A stretch of 64,000 bases of DNA from Pinus tabuliformis (GCA_031772625.1 CM062818.1:1282582277-1282646276), one strand, 5' to 3'; positions 1-11,258 are shown, counted from the first letter of the stretch. Notes: generated from the letters alone by a model not told the origin. Numbers and translations are program-made.

Positions 1-1021
1 ATTTTATCTGTATTCTTCTGGTTTATTTCTCCTACTTGTTAATTACCAACAAGTTATTTAAACATATAAATATCGAAATAAACACAATACAGTCTCAACC
101 ATCTACAGATCAACAGCTAAAAGAAATAGCAAACACACAAGTGACACCGTTATTTTTTGACAACTCGTCCTCGAAAAAAACCAATGCAGGAAAATTGGTG
201 CAACAATTCTGAGGGTTTAATATTATGCAGTATTTCCTTGAGTACAACTGGGTGCCAAACTGGCTCACCCGACAGAGAAAAACAACCGGCAGTAATTCCT
301 CTCTATTCGGAAACAGGTATTCAGAAAACCTGTCCCACGAAACCCTCTCCAGCAACTCTGAAGCACTACGTCAGCCTTCTGTTGCTTTGCATCAGCCTTA
401 GAACCCTCTGCGTCAGCCCTCTGAGGCACTGTGCAGCCTCTAGGACACTCTGCATCACTCCTGCTGCCCTCTGCATGGATGACGCAGTGCCTCTGGGCTC
501 TACATTGTCTCTATTGGGCTCTCTGTGGCTTGCTCTGGCTTTTTCGTCTCACTCTCTGCCTCTACGCTGGTCTCTCGGCACTATCTCTGCCTCTCTATCC
601 AGTACTCACTGCCCCTTGTTGTTAATCATTGATTCGACTTTGCTTAGCAACCCCACTCTAGCAAATCGAATGACTAATCACTCTGGTGTGTCTTCCAACT
701 GACCCTCAAGCCTCCTCTTATACTTTTCCCGTTGGTCCTTCAACGGCCGAGATTACATCTCTAATCAACGGCTAAGATTAAATTTGGCTTGATCCATAAC
801 TTTTGGAACCTTCTAACCCAGTTTTTTATTAATACCCATTAATATTTTATTTTTTCCTAAGTTTAGACTTGGGAACTCCATTAAAAATATTAATTATTTT
901 AATATCTCCCAACCAGTTAGAATCTACCCAAACCATTTCTGGCTTTTGGAGATCTCATGTGCTTTAGCCTCTCCACCAAATTTCATAGCTAAAGCACATC
1001 CGATGCTACCCCAAATCAACA
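1..1021 (-). mobile_element. F0: LTR of gag-only Copia-like (TR-GAG) family, cut by window edge
   Basis: On the minus strand this is an LTR of the family that recurs at 3088, 15447, 18975, 22156, 32723 and 59012. The outer end (…ATCAACA at 1021, read TGTTGAT on the minus strand) is intact. The inner end lies left of base 1. The family's conserved segment around TTTTCCC…GGGTTTTT is at about 165-200 and the U3 hairpin (core near 857-874) is present. The bases after 1021 are not the family's polypurine tract (AAGAGGGAG), so this is a 5' LTR or a solo LTR. The long GC-rich open frames in this stretch are LTR sequence without coding signature. Confidence 0.85.
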
Positions 1022-3087
1022 GTTTGTGTGGATTTGACCCACAAAAATGAACCATGGTGGGCAAAGTACCCACGCAATGAGATTTGAACCCAATGATGTG
1101 GGCTAAAGACCCAAAGATAATGATTGTTTATTCTATTTGTTGTAAGAGGGCACCTTTGATGGACTAAAGGGGGCACCTAAGGCAAATATGGAAAAGTATA
1201 TAGGAGACCTAAGGAGACGTCTCACAACATCATAGCAACCCATCTCACGAAGCTTAACGAGCTAAGGAGAGACGCAAAACCTCAAGAAGAGTTGCAGCTA
1301 GAGAAGGAGCAAGTTTATGGTTTGCTTGTGATGAAAAGGAGTTGAGTTTTTCCCTAGCAGCCAAGCCGAATTTTCTATGTTATATCTATGCCCTAAAAGG
1401 GCTCTGTCCAGGGCGAATTGAGGAGCAACAAACCACTGAAATTCTGTTTGAAGGAGAATTTATGTTCTGTTCACAGGGAGGAGGGTTGAGCCCTGGAAAG
1501 AGGCCTAATAAGTTTCAATTTAGTATGTTGTGGAGGCTCGGAAGGCCTCAGATATTGCACAGAGATTTTTGTAGTAAGGTCAAGCCATAGAAGAGGTCGA
1601 ATTAGCCTCAAACTTGGAACAACGACGACGAATATCTTCAAGCACAAAGATAAGGTTAGAGGACAGTGTGGAGGGATTGTTTGGTGGTGTAGATTGGTTG
1701 TTGAGGTGGATTGTTGAACTCTGTTTGCAAAGGAGGGTTGAATAGTAAGGGCAAGGAGTTGATTGTACAGTGAATTGAAGGGGCTTATTCACTGTGAAAA
1801 GCTAATTCTAAATATTCGAAGGAGCAAATACTCTGTAAGCAGTTGGTGGGTAGAGGAGTATAAGATTGTATTTCTCTGTGGTCATTGGAGGCAAAGGACA
1901 GTCAAGTGTCAGCAACAAAAGACAATTGAAAGGATTGTTGTGCAAGGGCATCTTCAGCAAGTAAGTTGGTCATTTTTGTCATTGTTCTCTTGGGCAGATT
2001 GACAATCAAAAGTAGTTGACTTCAAGCCCTAGTGTATACTATGTATACTAGTGTCTCATATTAAGGCTTTGTAAGGGTCGTGATCCTCAGTACGAGAGCC
2101 CTACATTTGTTTCATTGAAGGAGTGATAAAAACAAGTTTTTGGTCAAATATTTGTCTTGCGTACTTTGTTGATTCACAGTTGTTACATTTCCGATGTGCA
2201 AAGTGCTTGAAGTTGTGTATTGTGTGGTTATGATCGTGATTAGACATAGAACTCATCTGAACTTCTGAAGTATTACGAAAAACCAACACAAACAACCAAG
2301 TCGAATTTCGTTGAAGGCAAACTAGTGGGACATTGAGTTACTCTACTATTTTCTTCTTTTGATCATACTAGGACATTGGCAAAGGGGATTGTGGGCCAAA
2401 TTGGGAAATTTGTGCTAAGTCGACCCCTTAGTGAATAATTAAAAAATTGTATTGTAATATTTATTACCAAGTCTCCAACTTGTGGATGGCTAGTATATCA
2501 CTATTTGAGGACTCAAAACTAGTCGTTACAATTTTTTTATAAATGGCTAGCCTCCCTTCATTGTATCACTCTTGTTGTCATTTTAGATCGGTTCCATCAT
2601 TGATGAAAAAATTCATTTCTTCCAAACCTTTGTCTATCTTTATACACATTGTGTGGCGTAAATTTTATTTTCACTTTTTTTCTTAATATATGCTATTGGG
2701 TTTTAGGCTTTAGCCTTTTTTTTAATAATACATAAAATTACACAAAGGTTAACGGATATTACAATCAGGCAGCTACACAGTCACGTGGAAAGGGCAACCT
2801 AGGGGGAAACTCCACTTTGCCAATTTGGTTTGCAAGTGGGTCCAAGCAACCAATCCATTTCGAAGGGAAGCTTCGAATTGTGGAGGATATCGCATTCATC
2901 TCACACAACATCTGAAGACTAGAGATGCCACGTTGAGAGGGGTCGCTCCTAAGTGGGTTCGAAAATTATCAAGGAGATTAAGTCAATCATGGGGGTGATT
3001 TATTTTCAAGACCAAACCCACTACCTTAAATTATCAAGCTATATTGACCTAAGAAGGTGTTGATTTCATCCTCTAGCAAGGGTGAGG
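1022..3087. other. Unassigned intergenic sequence, no gene recognised
   Basis: About 2 kb between F0 and F1. A TATA-like string (AGTATATAGG, about 1193) and G-rich, stop-riddled frames suggest old retroelement sequence, but I could not match it to another copy in the window. The stretch 2440-2760 is AT-rich. The bases just before 3088 carry the left target duplication of F1. Confidence 0.4.
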
Positions 3088-4241
3088 TGTTGATTTGTGG
3101 TAGCACTGGATGTGCTCGAGCCATGAAAATTGGTGGAGAGGCTAAGGCACATAAGATCTTCAAAACCCAGAAATCGTTTGGAGAAATTCCACCCAGTCAG
3201 AGAGATATTAAAATAATTAATATTTTAATGGAGTTCCTAAGTCTAAACTAGGAAAATTAAAATATTAATGGGTATTAATATAAAACTAAGTGAGAATGTT
3301 CTAAATGACATGAATCAAGCCAAATCTAATCTTAGTCATTCATTACAAGACTTAATCTCGGACGTTGATTCATCAATAGGAAAAGTATAAGAGGAGGCTT
3401 GAGGGTCAGTGGGAGACACACCAAAATTGATCAGTCAGTTCGATTTTCTGGAGCAAGGTTTTGCTGAGAGAATCAAGCTAGTGATCTGTTGCAGCGAGGG
3501 GTAGTCTGGCACGAGGCTGAGAACACATAGAAGAGAGGCATAGGTAGTGCGAGAGAGACAGCACAGAGCCTGGAGAGGCTGGCGCAGAAGCAGCTGGGAG
3601 TTACGCAGAGGCTGAAGAGGCCCACAGAGTCTGAGCGCTGACGCAGAGAGCCAAAGCACTGACACAGAGGCTTTAGTAGCTGCGCAGAGTCTAGCAGAAC
3701 TGACGCAGAGCCAACAGGCAGCGCCAGGAGATTTTTCGTGGGGCAGAATGAGTGTTGGTGAGCCAGGAAGAGTGATGTAGTCCCTGCATAAGTGACACAA
3801 AGCAGTTGAGAAGCTTGGAGCAACTTTCATTGTCCAACTAAGGAGTTGTTGTAGTTGTTGTGGGATCGTTCATCGAGTGATTGATCAACCGGAATATCTA
3901 TCTCTGAGGAGAGGTATTACTGCCGAGGACATTCTCTGTTGGGTGAGCCATTTCTGGCACCCTAGTTGTATTTAGAAACGGCGTAATAATAAAACCCTCA
4001 TATCTGTTGCACCAGTTTTCCCGCATTGGGTTTTTCCGGGGACAATTGTCCAAAAATAACAGTATCCCTTGTGTGTTTGTCTTAGTTATTTCAGTTGTTG
4101 ATTTGTATGAGTTAAGGCTGCATTTGTGTTTATTTCAGTATTTATATTTATAAATAACATTAATGGAATGAACAAGTACGAGAAATTAAACCAGATAATG
4201 TAGTAGGGATTTCTAACATGTCAGACTTAGAAATTTCAACA
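3088..4241 (+). repeat. 5' LTR of F1
   Basis: This LTR is 1154 bp long, starting TGTTGATTTGTGG and ending TTTCAACA. U3 holds the imperfect hairpin at about 3212-3268. A TATA-like box GTATAAGAGG lies at about 3385. Downstream, irregular copies of (T)GACGCAGAG appear between about 3580 and 3715. The conserved TTTTCCC-GCATT-GGGTTTTT segment is at about 4016-4036. Confidence 0.92.
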
Positions 4242-4253
4242 TGGTATCAGAGG
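4242..4253 (+). other. Primer-binding site of F1 (initiator tRNA-Met)
   Basis: TGGTATCAGAGG directly follows the LTR end. It complements the 3' end of initiator tRNA-Met (canonical TGGTATCAGAGC) with one mismatch, the usual primer of Copia elements. Confidence 0.9.
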
Positions 4254-4851
4254 ATTGCAGATCACAGGAGAACTGAAGGCACCAGCATTAATATGGAGAA
4301 TTTGCAATAGTAGCAGTTGCCCGAGAGACAGCGTTGTTCCAGAAGCAAACGCAGCAGAGAAGAAGTGACACAGGCCCACGCAGAGGGCCGGAGTCATCAT
4401 TTCGAGCCAGAAGGAGGGCCAGCACAAAAGCAGAGAGAGGCAAATCACATCTACGTAGGGCCCAGTCATCTTTCTTGGCTAGGAAGGATTGACGTTGTGG
4501 CCAGGAGGAGCAGATTTTGCCGTTGCCGGAATTGCGCAGACCCTGAAAGGCTCAGTGTCTTCAGTTGTCGATGCTTGGGGAGTTGTAGGCGGATTGTGAT
4601 TGAGAAGCTAGTGGGCTGCTATTTATGTCGGTGCAGAACAGTACCTAAGGAGATAGAACCAAGGTAGAGGGAGTCGCTGCCTTGACGGATTTCTAGCGAA
4701 CAAATCCAGATCCAAGTTGCAGTTGCAAGGAGGATTGGAGAGGAGAGGTTCGACATTTGGCAAGAGGATTTCCAGTAGGGAAATCAGGACTTAGAGGGAG
4801 ATTTCCAGGAGAGAAGTCAAAACTCAAAGGGAGTCCAGAAGAGGAGCTGAA

Positions 4852-5725
4852 ATGGCAGTGAACGGACTAAGGGATCAAGACAGGTTGGACGGGGCTTCCA
4901 ACTTTGTCATTTGGAAGGCCAAGATCCTGGCAATCCTGGATCGACATCGCATCAAGGCCTTTGCCTTGAGAACCATGGCTATCCCGGTCAACCCAGCTGA
5001 GATGAAAAGTATGAGGACGAAATGGCGAGGACAAGGTGCATGATCCTTGACGGGGTCAAAGATCATGTCGTTCCACATATTGCTAAAAAGAACACAGCAA
5101 AAGAGATGTGGGATACTTTGAAGACCTTGTATCAAGGCTCTTCCGTTCCGTGCAACGGAAGATGCTATTGGAGAATTAGTTGCGGTCGTATCAGATGCAG
5201 AAGGGAGAGCAAATAGATCTGTTCCTCCTCGGATTACAGGAGATCCGTGACCAACTTACTTTCATGGGGTCTACACCGGATCCGGAGTTTATGGTGAGGG
5301 CCGCCCTGAATGCAATCTCCGAGGAGTGGGAGACATTTATCCAAAGCATTTTGGGCAAGGCTACTCTTCCGGGATGGGAGGAGATGTGGGCAGCTCTTCG
5401 TCAAGAAGAGATCAGGAGGTTGACCAAGGCAGGGAGTAGTGGCAAGGGAAGTCGAATCAAGAAAGAGGAGGAGGAGGATGCGACTTTAGCATATGCGGAA
5501 CAGCAAGGTAAGAGGAAGAAGAAGGACATCTCCAAGGTGAAGTTCTTCCATTGTGGGGAGCTGGGACATTATGCATCCTAGTGTCCAAGGAAGAAAAACA
5601 AGGGAGAGGCTTCCAATTCCAAGGCAGCTCCAACTAAGGCGAAGAAAGAGGTTGAGACTGATGACAACTGTGCCATGAGTGCTCATGCACCTCTTAAGAA
5701 GCGGTGGGGAGACATCGAGTTGTAG
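4852..5725 (+). pseudogene. Gag pseudogene of F1 (DUF4219/UBN2-type Gag with zinc knuckle)
   Basis: The start is ATG at 4852 (MAVNGLRDQDRLDGASNF), shared with the three other Gag copies of the family. The N-terminal part matches Copia DUF4219 and UBN2 Gag domains. The middle (about 5180-5440) keeps the helical part with EEWETF and LPGWEEMWAALRQEE. A basic and acidic linker leads to the zinc knuckle near 5545-5585. The copy is dead. The frame shifts near 5000-5030 and near 5150-5180. The knuckle's first Cys is Phe (FFHCGELGHYAS). A TAG stands just before its last Cys, where F5 has CAG. The frame then continues to a stop near 5725. An intact protein would be about 285 residues and would form the particle shell that packages the element RNA. 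Confidence 0.88.
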
Positions 5726-6177
5726 TCAGGAGAACTACATACTAGGGGCAGGCTTGAGGTGCCCAAACTCTTGGATCATATCCGACTACGGGAGCCCTTA
5801 ACGACAGTAGCAGGATGACACAGGTCGGGTGGAGCAAAGTGTAGTGGAGCAGCAAAGCAGTGCTTGGGTGCAGAAATCTGAGGTAGCGCAATGGAGGTCG
5901 TAGTAGTGCGAGAGGCACAGAGGTGTATGCAACAGCGCAGTGGCAACAAAGGGAGTACAGGATAACAGCAAAGGCAGCTTCAGTTTCACGAGGTTTCCAG
6001 ACTGAGAGGGAGTTGTAGTACAGATGTAGCAGTGGCAGTGACAGTGTCATGGGCAGCAGTACAAGAAGCAGCAGTGCAGATGATGTGAGGCAGCAGGGAA
6101 AGCATCAGCACAGGTACCGGTGCGGAGGGTCAGTGTGATGTTTCAATGATGGAGCATTACCAGAGCACATTCCTCGC
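5726..6177 (+). other. Non-coding 3' part of F1 internal region
   Basis: About 450 bp between Gag and the polypurine tract, rich in AGCAGCAGTG-like repeats. The first 70 bp (GAGTTGTAGT, then CTACGGGAGCCC) are recognisable in F3, F4 and F5, so this is a shared family segment, possibly a packaging or 3' processing signal. No pol domain is visible. Confidence 0.6.
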
Positions 6178-6187
6178 TAAGAGGGAG
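6178..6187 (+). other. Polypurine tract of F1
   Basis: TAAGAGGGAG lies immediately before the 3' LTR. The same tract precedes the 3' LTRs of F3 and F4 (minus strand) and F5, which fixes the LTR boundary. Confidence 0.85.
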
Positions 6188-7331
6188 TGTTGATTTGTGG
6201 TAGCATCGGATGTGCTTTAGCCATGAAAATTGGTGGAGAGGCTAAGGCACATCTCCAAGACCTAGAAATGGTTTGGGGAAATTCCACCTAGCTGGAGAGA
6301 ATTAAAATAATTAGTATTTTTAATGGGGTTCCTAAGTCTAAACTTAGGAAAATTAAAATATTAATGGGTATTAATATAAAATTGGGTGAGAATGTTCTAA
6401 ATGACATGGCTCAAGCCAAATCTAATCGTAATTGCTCATTAGAGACTTAATCTCAGTCGTTGATTCATCAACAAGAAAAGTATAAGAGAAGGCTTGAGGG
6501 TCAATTGGAGACACACCAAATTGATCAGTTAGTTCGGCTTTCTGGAGCGAGGTTTTGCTCAGAGAATCGAGCTAGTGATTTGTTGCAGCGAGGGGCAGTA
6601 CGGCACGAGGCTGACAATACATAGCAAAGAGGCAGAGATAGTGCGAGAGAGACAGCATAGAGCCTGGAGAGGCTGACGCAGAGGCAGCTAGGAGCTACGC
6701 AGAGGCTGAAGAGGCTAGTGTGGGTAACGCAAACGCTCTGAGGGTTGACGCAGAGAGCCAAGGGGTTGACGCAAAGGCTAGGAGAGTTGAAGTAGGTCCA
6801 AGAGACAGCGCCAAGAGATTTTTCATGGGCAGACTGAGTGTTGGTGAGCCAGGAAGGGTGACGCAATCCCTATAGAAGTGACACGGAGCAGTAGAGAAGC
6901 TTGGAGCAACTTTCGTTGTCCAGTTAAGGAGTTGTCGTAGTTGTTGTGGGATTGTTCATCCGGTGATTGATCAGCCGGAATATCTGTCTCCGAGGAGAGG
7001 TATTACTGTAGAGGACATTCTTTGTTGGGTGAGCCATTTCTGGCACCCTAGTTGTGTTCAGAAAATGCATAATAATAAAACCCTCATATCTGTTGCACCA
7101 GTTTTCCCGCATTGGGTTTTTCTGGGGACAATTGCCCAAAAATAACGGTGTCCCTTGTGTGTTTGTCTCAGTTATTTCAGTTGCTGATCTGTATATGAGT
7201 TAAGGTTGCATTTGTGTTTATTTCAGTATTTATATTTATAAATAACTTGTTAAGGGAATGAACAATTAGGAGAAATTAAACCAGATAATGCAGTATGGAT
7301 TTCTAACGTGTCAGACTTAGAAACTTCAACA
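6188..7331 (+). repeat. 3' LTR of F1
   Basis: This LTR is 1144 bp long, TGTTGATTTGTGG…CTTCAACA, followed by the right target duplication TGAGG. It carries the same landmarks as the 5' LTR: hairpin at about 6311-6368, GACGCAGAG-type motifs at about 6672-6780, and the TTTTCCC/GGGTTTTT segment at about 7102-7122. Confidence 0.92.
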
Positions 7332-8439
7332 TGAGGTAAGGCACAAGTATAACCCAACAACCACCTCTTTTCAAAAGATTCTAAAACTTTTACTTTTCAA
7401 CATTTAGTTTAAGAGAATATAGCTTGTTGGATTTCATTTGTTTTATTTATTTAGCAAGCATCTTCTTGCGGAATGTTGATTAAATTGAAATATTTGACCA
7501 AAGATAGGTACAAGTAACTATTTTTGCCCATTTTACTCTTGTATCTAGCTGATTTATTTTGCAGATCCAAACATTTGTAAGACATAATACAGAAGATCAA
7601 CAACAAAAAAAGACGTTTCAACAATCCAAGTTACATTTACTATAATGTCTCCATTTCTAGATTCCTTTATGATGTGGTTAGAGTGGATTTCTAGAGTTTG
7701 TGTCAGCTAGGTCATAGGAGTGAGATTACGTCATTCGTGAGCTCGGAGGGTTTGGAGGAGTTTTATAGGGCCTAGCTTGGTTCATTTACCATATTTCATC
7801 AACAAGATCAGTTTTGCACAGTTTATTCTTGGTTTCGCTGCATTTCGTCGATTACCATAAAACGGGGTTATTATTGTGCAAATTTTAATTAATTACACTA
7901 AATATATTATTTGCAGCTTATTCCTTGGAGAAACACCTTAGTGTAATATCTCATTGGAATCGGGATGAAAGGATCTATAGGATGGGATAATGAAAAGTGA
8001 TTTTTAGTGGTTGGAGAAGTTGTATATGCAAATTAATAACTTTCTGGGGTTAAAAAGACTTTATTAAAAAGTCACTATTATTTTAAGAGTGAAAGAAATT
8101 CAAATTGGACAAAGGGAAATTAAAAGACAGGAAATTGATTTCTCTCTTATCATTGTGCATTTTGTTTTTTGGAGTTTGAATTGGTGAGCATAGCTTCTCA
8201 TCTATTCCTCAGACAAAAGCCCTTAGGAGAAATAATCTAGTTTCGGTGGACGATCATCCACCCTAGCTGGATCGAATGAAGGATCGGGTCGATTCTTCAT
8301 TGGATCTATCTTTATCGCCAGAGTAGACCTTATTCACATGCTCAGATCTGCTTAACGAGACCGAGGGATTTGTTTCGCTTGAGATGGAGGTAGAACGTTC
8401 CTACTGGGGTTTGTTTACCCTTGGTTGATTAGTACAGCA
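7332..8439. other. Unassigned AT-rich sequence
   Basis: About 1.1 kb between F1 and the truncated end of Copia-1. The first 5 bases are the F1 target duplication. I see no coding signature, no LTR ends and no match to the other elements here. The right-hand boundary with Copia-1 integrase (about 8440-8455) is abrupt, so an insertion or deletion ended there. Confidence 0.4.
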
Positions 8440-8445
8440 TTGGGG

Positions 8446-8715
8446 AGGGATTTGTTCTTGCCATTTCTTGAACTGTTCAGTTTCTTCTTTCAACTACCCC
8501 ATTTTGTTTGGGTGTTCTGGCAGCAGAGAGTTCTCTTTCGATTCCATGGACTTTACAAAATTCATCAAATTCTTTTGATGTGAATTCTTCTCCTCTATCT
8601 ATTCTGAGACATTTAATCTTAGAGTCCTTTTCATTTTCTACAAGAGCTTTAAGATTCTTAAAACACTCAAATGCTTCGGATTCATATTTTATGAAATATA
8701 CCCACATCATTCTAG
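8446..8715 (-). pseudogene. Copia-1 integrase core fragment
   Basis: The rve integrase core is recognisable: MMWVYFIKYESEAFECFKN, then CLRIDRGEEFTSKEFDEF (region of the second catalytic Asp, usually SDRGGEF), then PKQNGVVERRN (catalytic Glu). A TGA follows RRN and the homology ends a few codons later at EMART. The other family members would continue through integrase into reverse transcriptase, so this is a truncation point. Confidence 0.85.
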
Positions 8716-8761
8716 TATAGTCATCAACAAATAACTTTGGGATGTCTCACACTGCATTAAT

Positions 8762-9505
8762 CTAGTTGACATGGACCACATACTCCTTGGAGTGCCGAAG
8801 TTCTAGTTGGTCCACATAAATCAGCATGGATGATCTCCAAAGGCTTTGATGTAGAAAACTCCTTGGTCTTGTGACTGGTTCTAGTTTGCTTTCCATGTTG
8901 ACATCTCCTTGATTTGGCTTGAATAACTTTGGGATGTCTCGCACTGCATTAATATTGCTGATATTGATCAAGTTATCAAAGCTTGTATGTCCAAGTCGCT
9001 TGTGCCACAGCCAACTTTGATCTCTTTGACTTAAGTAACATTTATCTTCTTGAATTTTGTTTAGAATGTAGATGTTGTCTGGTGTTCTAACCCCTTTCAC
9101 CACAAGCTCCCCTGAGGAAGAGTTCCTTATTTCACAATCTTTAGTGCTAAAGGAAACATTATTTCCTTGATCACAGATTTGGCTAACACTCAGGAAATTG
9201 TGTTTGAGCTTGTTTACTAGCAAAGCATTTTGAGCCTTTCCTTTTCCATTAATAAGGGCAACAGTTCCTTTTCCAGTAATTTTTGCAGATCCACTTCCAA
9301 AGCATACATTTCCTTCCTTTTTGTTCAATGAGACAAACTTCTTTTTGTCCCCTGTCATGTGTCTGGAGCACCCACTATCCACAAACCAATGATTTTCATC
9401 ACTGTGAACACATAGACTTAGGCCACATTTATCCGTGTTGGGATTTTCATTTTTTGCTTTTCTTCTTTTGAGGGGGGCAATTTTGTTCATTATGTCCATT
9501 ATCAT
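8762..9505 (-). pseudogene. Copia-1 protease and GAG-pre-integrase region
   Basis: Aspartic protease active site HWFVDSGCSRHMTG near 9340-9390, followed by the protease body (FLSVSQICDQG) and the GAG-pre-integrase zinc segment WLWHKRLGHTSFDNL near 8965-9010. The protease would cut the polyprotein and the HH..CC segment belongs to the integrase N-terminus. After about 8880 the reading becomes unlike the family and shifts frame, so the integrase core's first catalytic Asp region is scrambled. Confidence 0.87.
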
Positions 9506-11198
9506 TACATAATGAGCAGATCAGATCAAATTTGGCCAAGCAGTCAAAAGAGTTGTAGGTCTTGATTTGTCCTTTGTTTGTTTGATCCTTCAATTTTGGT
9601 GTTTCATTCTTACGGGCCATGCAATGTCTAGCTTGATGACCAAAATTTTACAATAAAAACAGTGCCCAAAAAAAGATAGTTTTGTACATGTTGTAATAGC
9701 CATGATTTGAATCAACATTCTTCCTTGGAGTTACTCTCTCTTCATTCTTTGGATTTGAGATGGGCTTTTGATGAAATAATCTTTCTTCTTTTGGGTTGCT
9801 GGAAAGTACGTCGGCATAGTTTTTCGCATTATTCTTAGTACTTGATGATTCTCCCTTAAAACCTATTCCAGAATTGTCATGTTGAGGTTTTTGATTATTT
9901 AGAATAGTGTCAAGTATTTGAGAGCTTTCCCAACCCCTTTTGACTTGCTCCAATTCCTTCCTCAGAGATACTATTTCGGCTTCACGTTCTTCACAAACTT
10001 CTCCTTTTTCTTTTAGCTTATCTCTCAAGAGGTCTTCCCTTCTTTTTGTTTCCTCGTTTTCTACCTTGAGAGAGATGATTTTATTTCATAATTTCTCATT
10101 TTCTTCAATGGCACTCATTAACAATTCATCTACATTTCCTTCTAGCCCTGAATCATCATCATTTGTGAATGCCATGAATAATACTTCTTGGCTTCCAGCA
10201 TGGTCATTTTCTTCATCTGATTCTTCATTACCTCCTTTGCGGTGAGGGAACTGATTAGTTGATTTCTTTTTGATGACTACAAATTCATCTTCATCAGACT
10301 CATCTTGCTTAGAGAAGAAATTCTTCTTATTGAACCCTTTCTTTTTGTATACCATCCTTTTAGAATTTTCCTCACCATCACTATCATGCTTATGAGGACA
10401 TTTTGCAGCATAATGACCTATTTTTCCACATTTGAAACAAATAAGAGGGTACTTACCTTTTAGCTTAGATCCTTTCTTTAGTCTTCGTACAAATTGCGCC
10501 AATTCAGATTCAACATCGGAGTTATCACTACTGGTATTCCATTCTTTCCCCTTTTTTGATTTTGAGGCCTTGAATGCTGCATCTTTGGAACTTGGGCATC
10601 CTTTTCTCATCTCATAGGCAATGAGGATTCCATGAAGTTCATCCATCTTGAGAGTGTCTAGATCCTTCATTTCTTCTATAGCACTTACTTTGGAGTCAAA
10701 TTTGTCTGGGAGAGATCTTAAGACCTTTTAAACAATAGTGCTTTCTTCAAAGTTTTCTTCCAATCCTTTAAGAGAGTTGACCACTACAGCTACTCGAAGA
10801 AAGTATGATGCAATATCTTTTTCATCATCCATTTTCAGACTTTCAAATTGCCTTCTATGAGTTTGAAACTTTGCCTTCTTAACTTTGGAGTCCCCATCGT
10901 ATAAGCTAATTAGCTTATCCCATACTTCTTTGGCCGAGTTACAATTCATGACTTTTGTAAATTCAGAATCAGTGATTCCACTAGTGATGGAGTTTAAGGC
11001 TTTTGCATTTGCAATGTAAGCTTTCCTTTCGTCTTGATCTGTTGGAAGAGTGGAAGGAGCTGTGTACTCATTTAAAACCGAATGCCAAACTTCAGGTCCA
11101 AGGGACATTAAGTAGTAGGACATTCTCTTTTTCCAAAAACCAAAATTTGTGCCATCGAACAGAGGAGGTCTTCCTGACACTTCTTGATTTCTCGTCAT
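9500..11198 (-). pseudogene. Copia-1 Gag pseudogene with two zinc knuckles
   Basis: Gag starts at 11198 (MTRNQEVSGRPPLFDGTNF), with the DUF4219 motif FDGTNFGFWKKRM and a UBN2 core including AKEVWDKLISLYDGDSKVKK. The frame is interrupted by a TAA at 10728 (after ESTIV) and by a TGA at 10086 (after EENEKL), with clear homology continuing in frame each time. A first CCHC knuckle, CFKCGKIGHYAAKC, lies near 10395-10440. An acidic, coiled-coil-like stretch (about 9650-10080) follows. A second knuckle, CFYCK…HQARHC, lies near 9610-9665 and is broken by a one-base frameshift. Gag would coat the element RNA in cytoplasmic particles. This copy cannot make it intact. Confidence 0.85.
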
Positions 11199-11243
11199 GA
11201 CTAAGAATCCTTCTTCAAGCTGTTAGGCTGATATGAAGAAGCT

Positions 11244-11258
11244 GGCTCCGATACCAAT
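11244..11258 (-). other. Primer-binding site of Copia-1
   Basis: Read on the minus strand as TTGGTATCGGAGCC, immediately after the LTR end. It complements the initiator tRNA-Met 3' end with one mismatch (CGG for CAG). Confidence 0.85.

Larger units (their letters stand above)
3088..7331 (+). mobile_element. F1: complete gag-only Copia-like LTR retrotransposon (TR-GAG)
   Basis: A complete 4.24-kb element: 5' LTR 3088-4241, primer-binding site, Gag pseudogene, polypurine tract, 3' LTR 6188-7331. It is flanked by a perfect 5-bp target duplication TGAGG (3083-3087 and 7332-7336). Only about 450 bp separate the Gag stop from the polypurine tract, so there is no room for protease, integrase or reverse transcriptase. 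It must have moved using proteins made by another element. This matches the class described as TR-GAG (terminal-repeat retrotransposons with a GAG domain). The two LTRs look roughly 10% diverged by eye, so the insertion is old. Confidence 0.93.

Noticed and set aside
157..702. Long open frame in the first kilobase (and similar ones at 3435-3830, 6525-6866, 33008-33361, 36019-36423)
   Set aside because: They fall on the R/U5 part of F-family LTRs, in either strand, and reflect the GC-rich GACGCAGAG repeats. No domain, no conserved start.
1060..1110. tRNA-like string with GGGTTCAAATC (minus strand)
   Set aside because: Only a T-arm-like word. No acceptor stem or anticodon arm could be folded around it.
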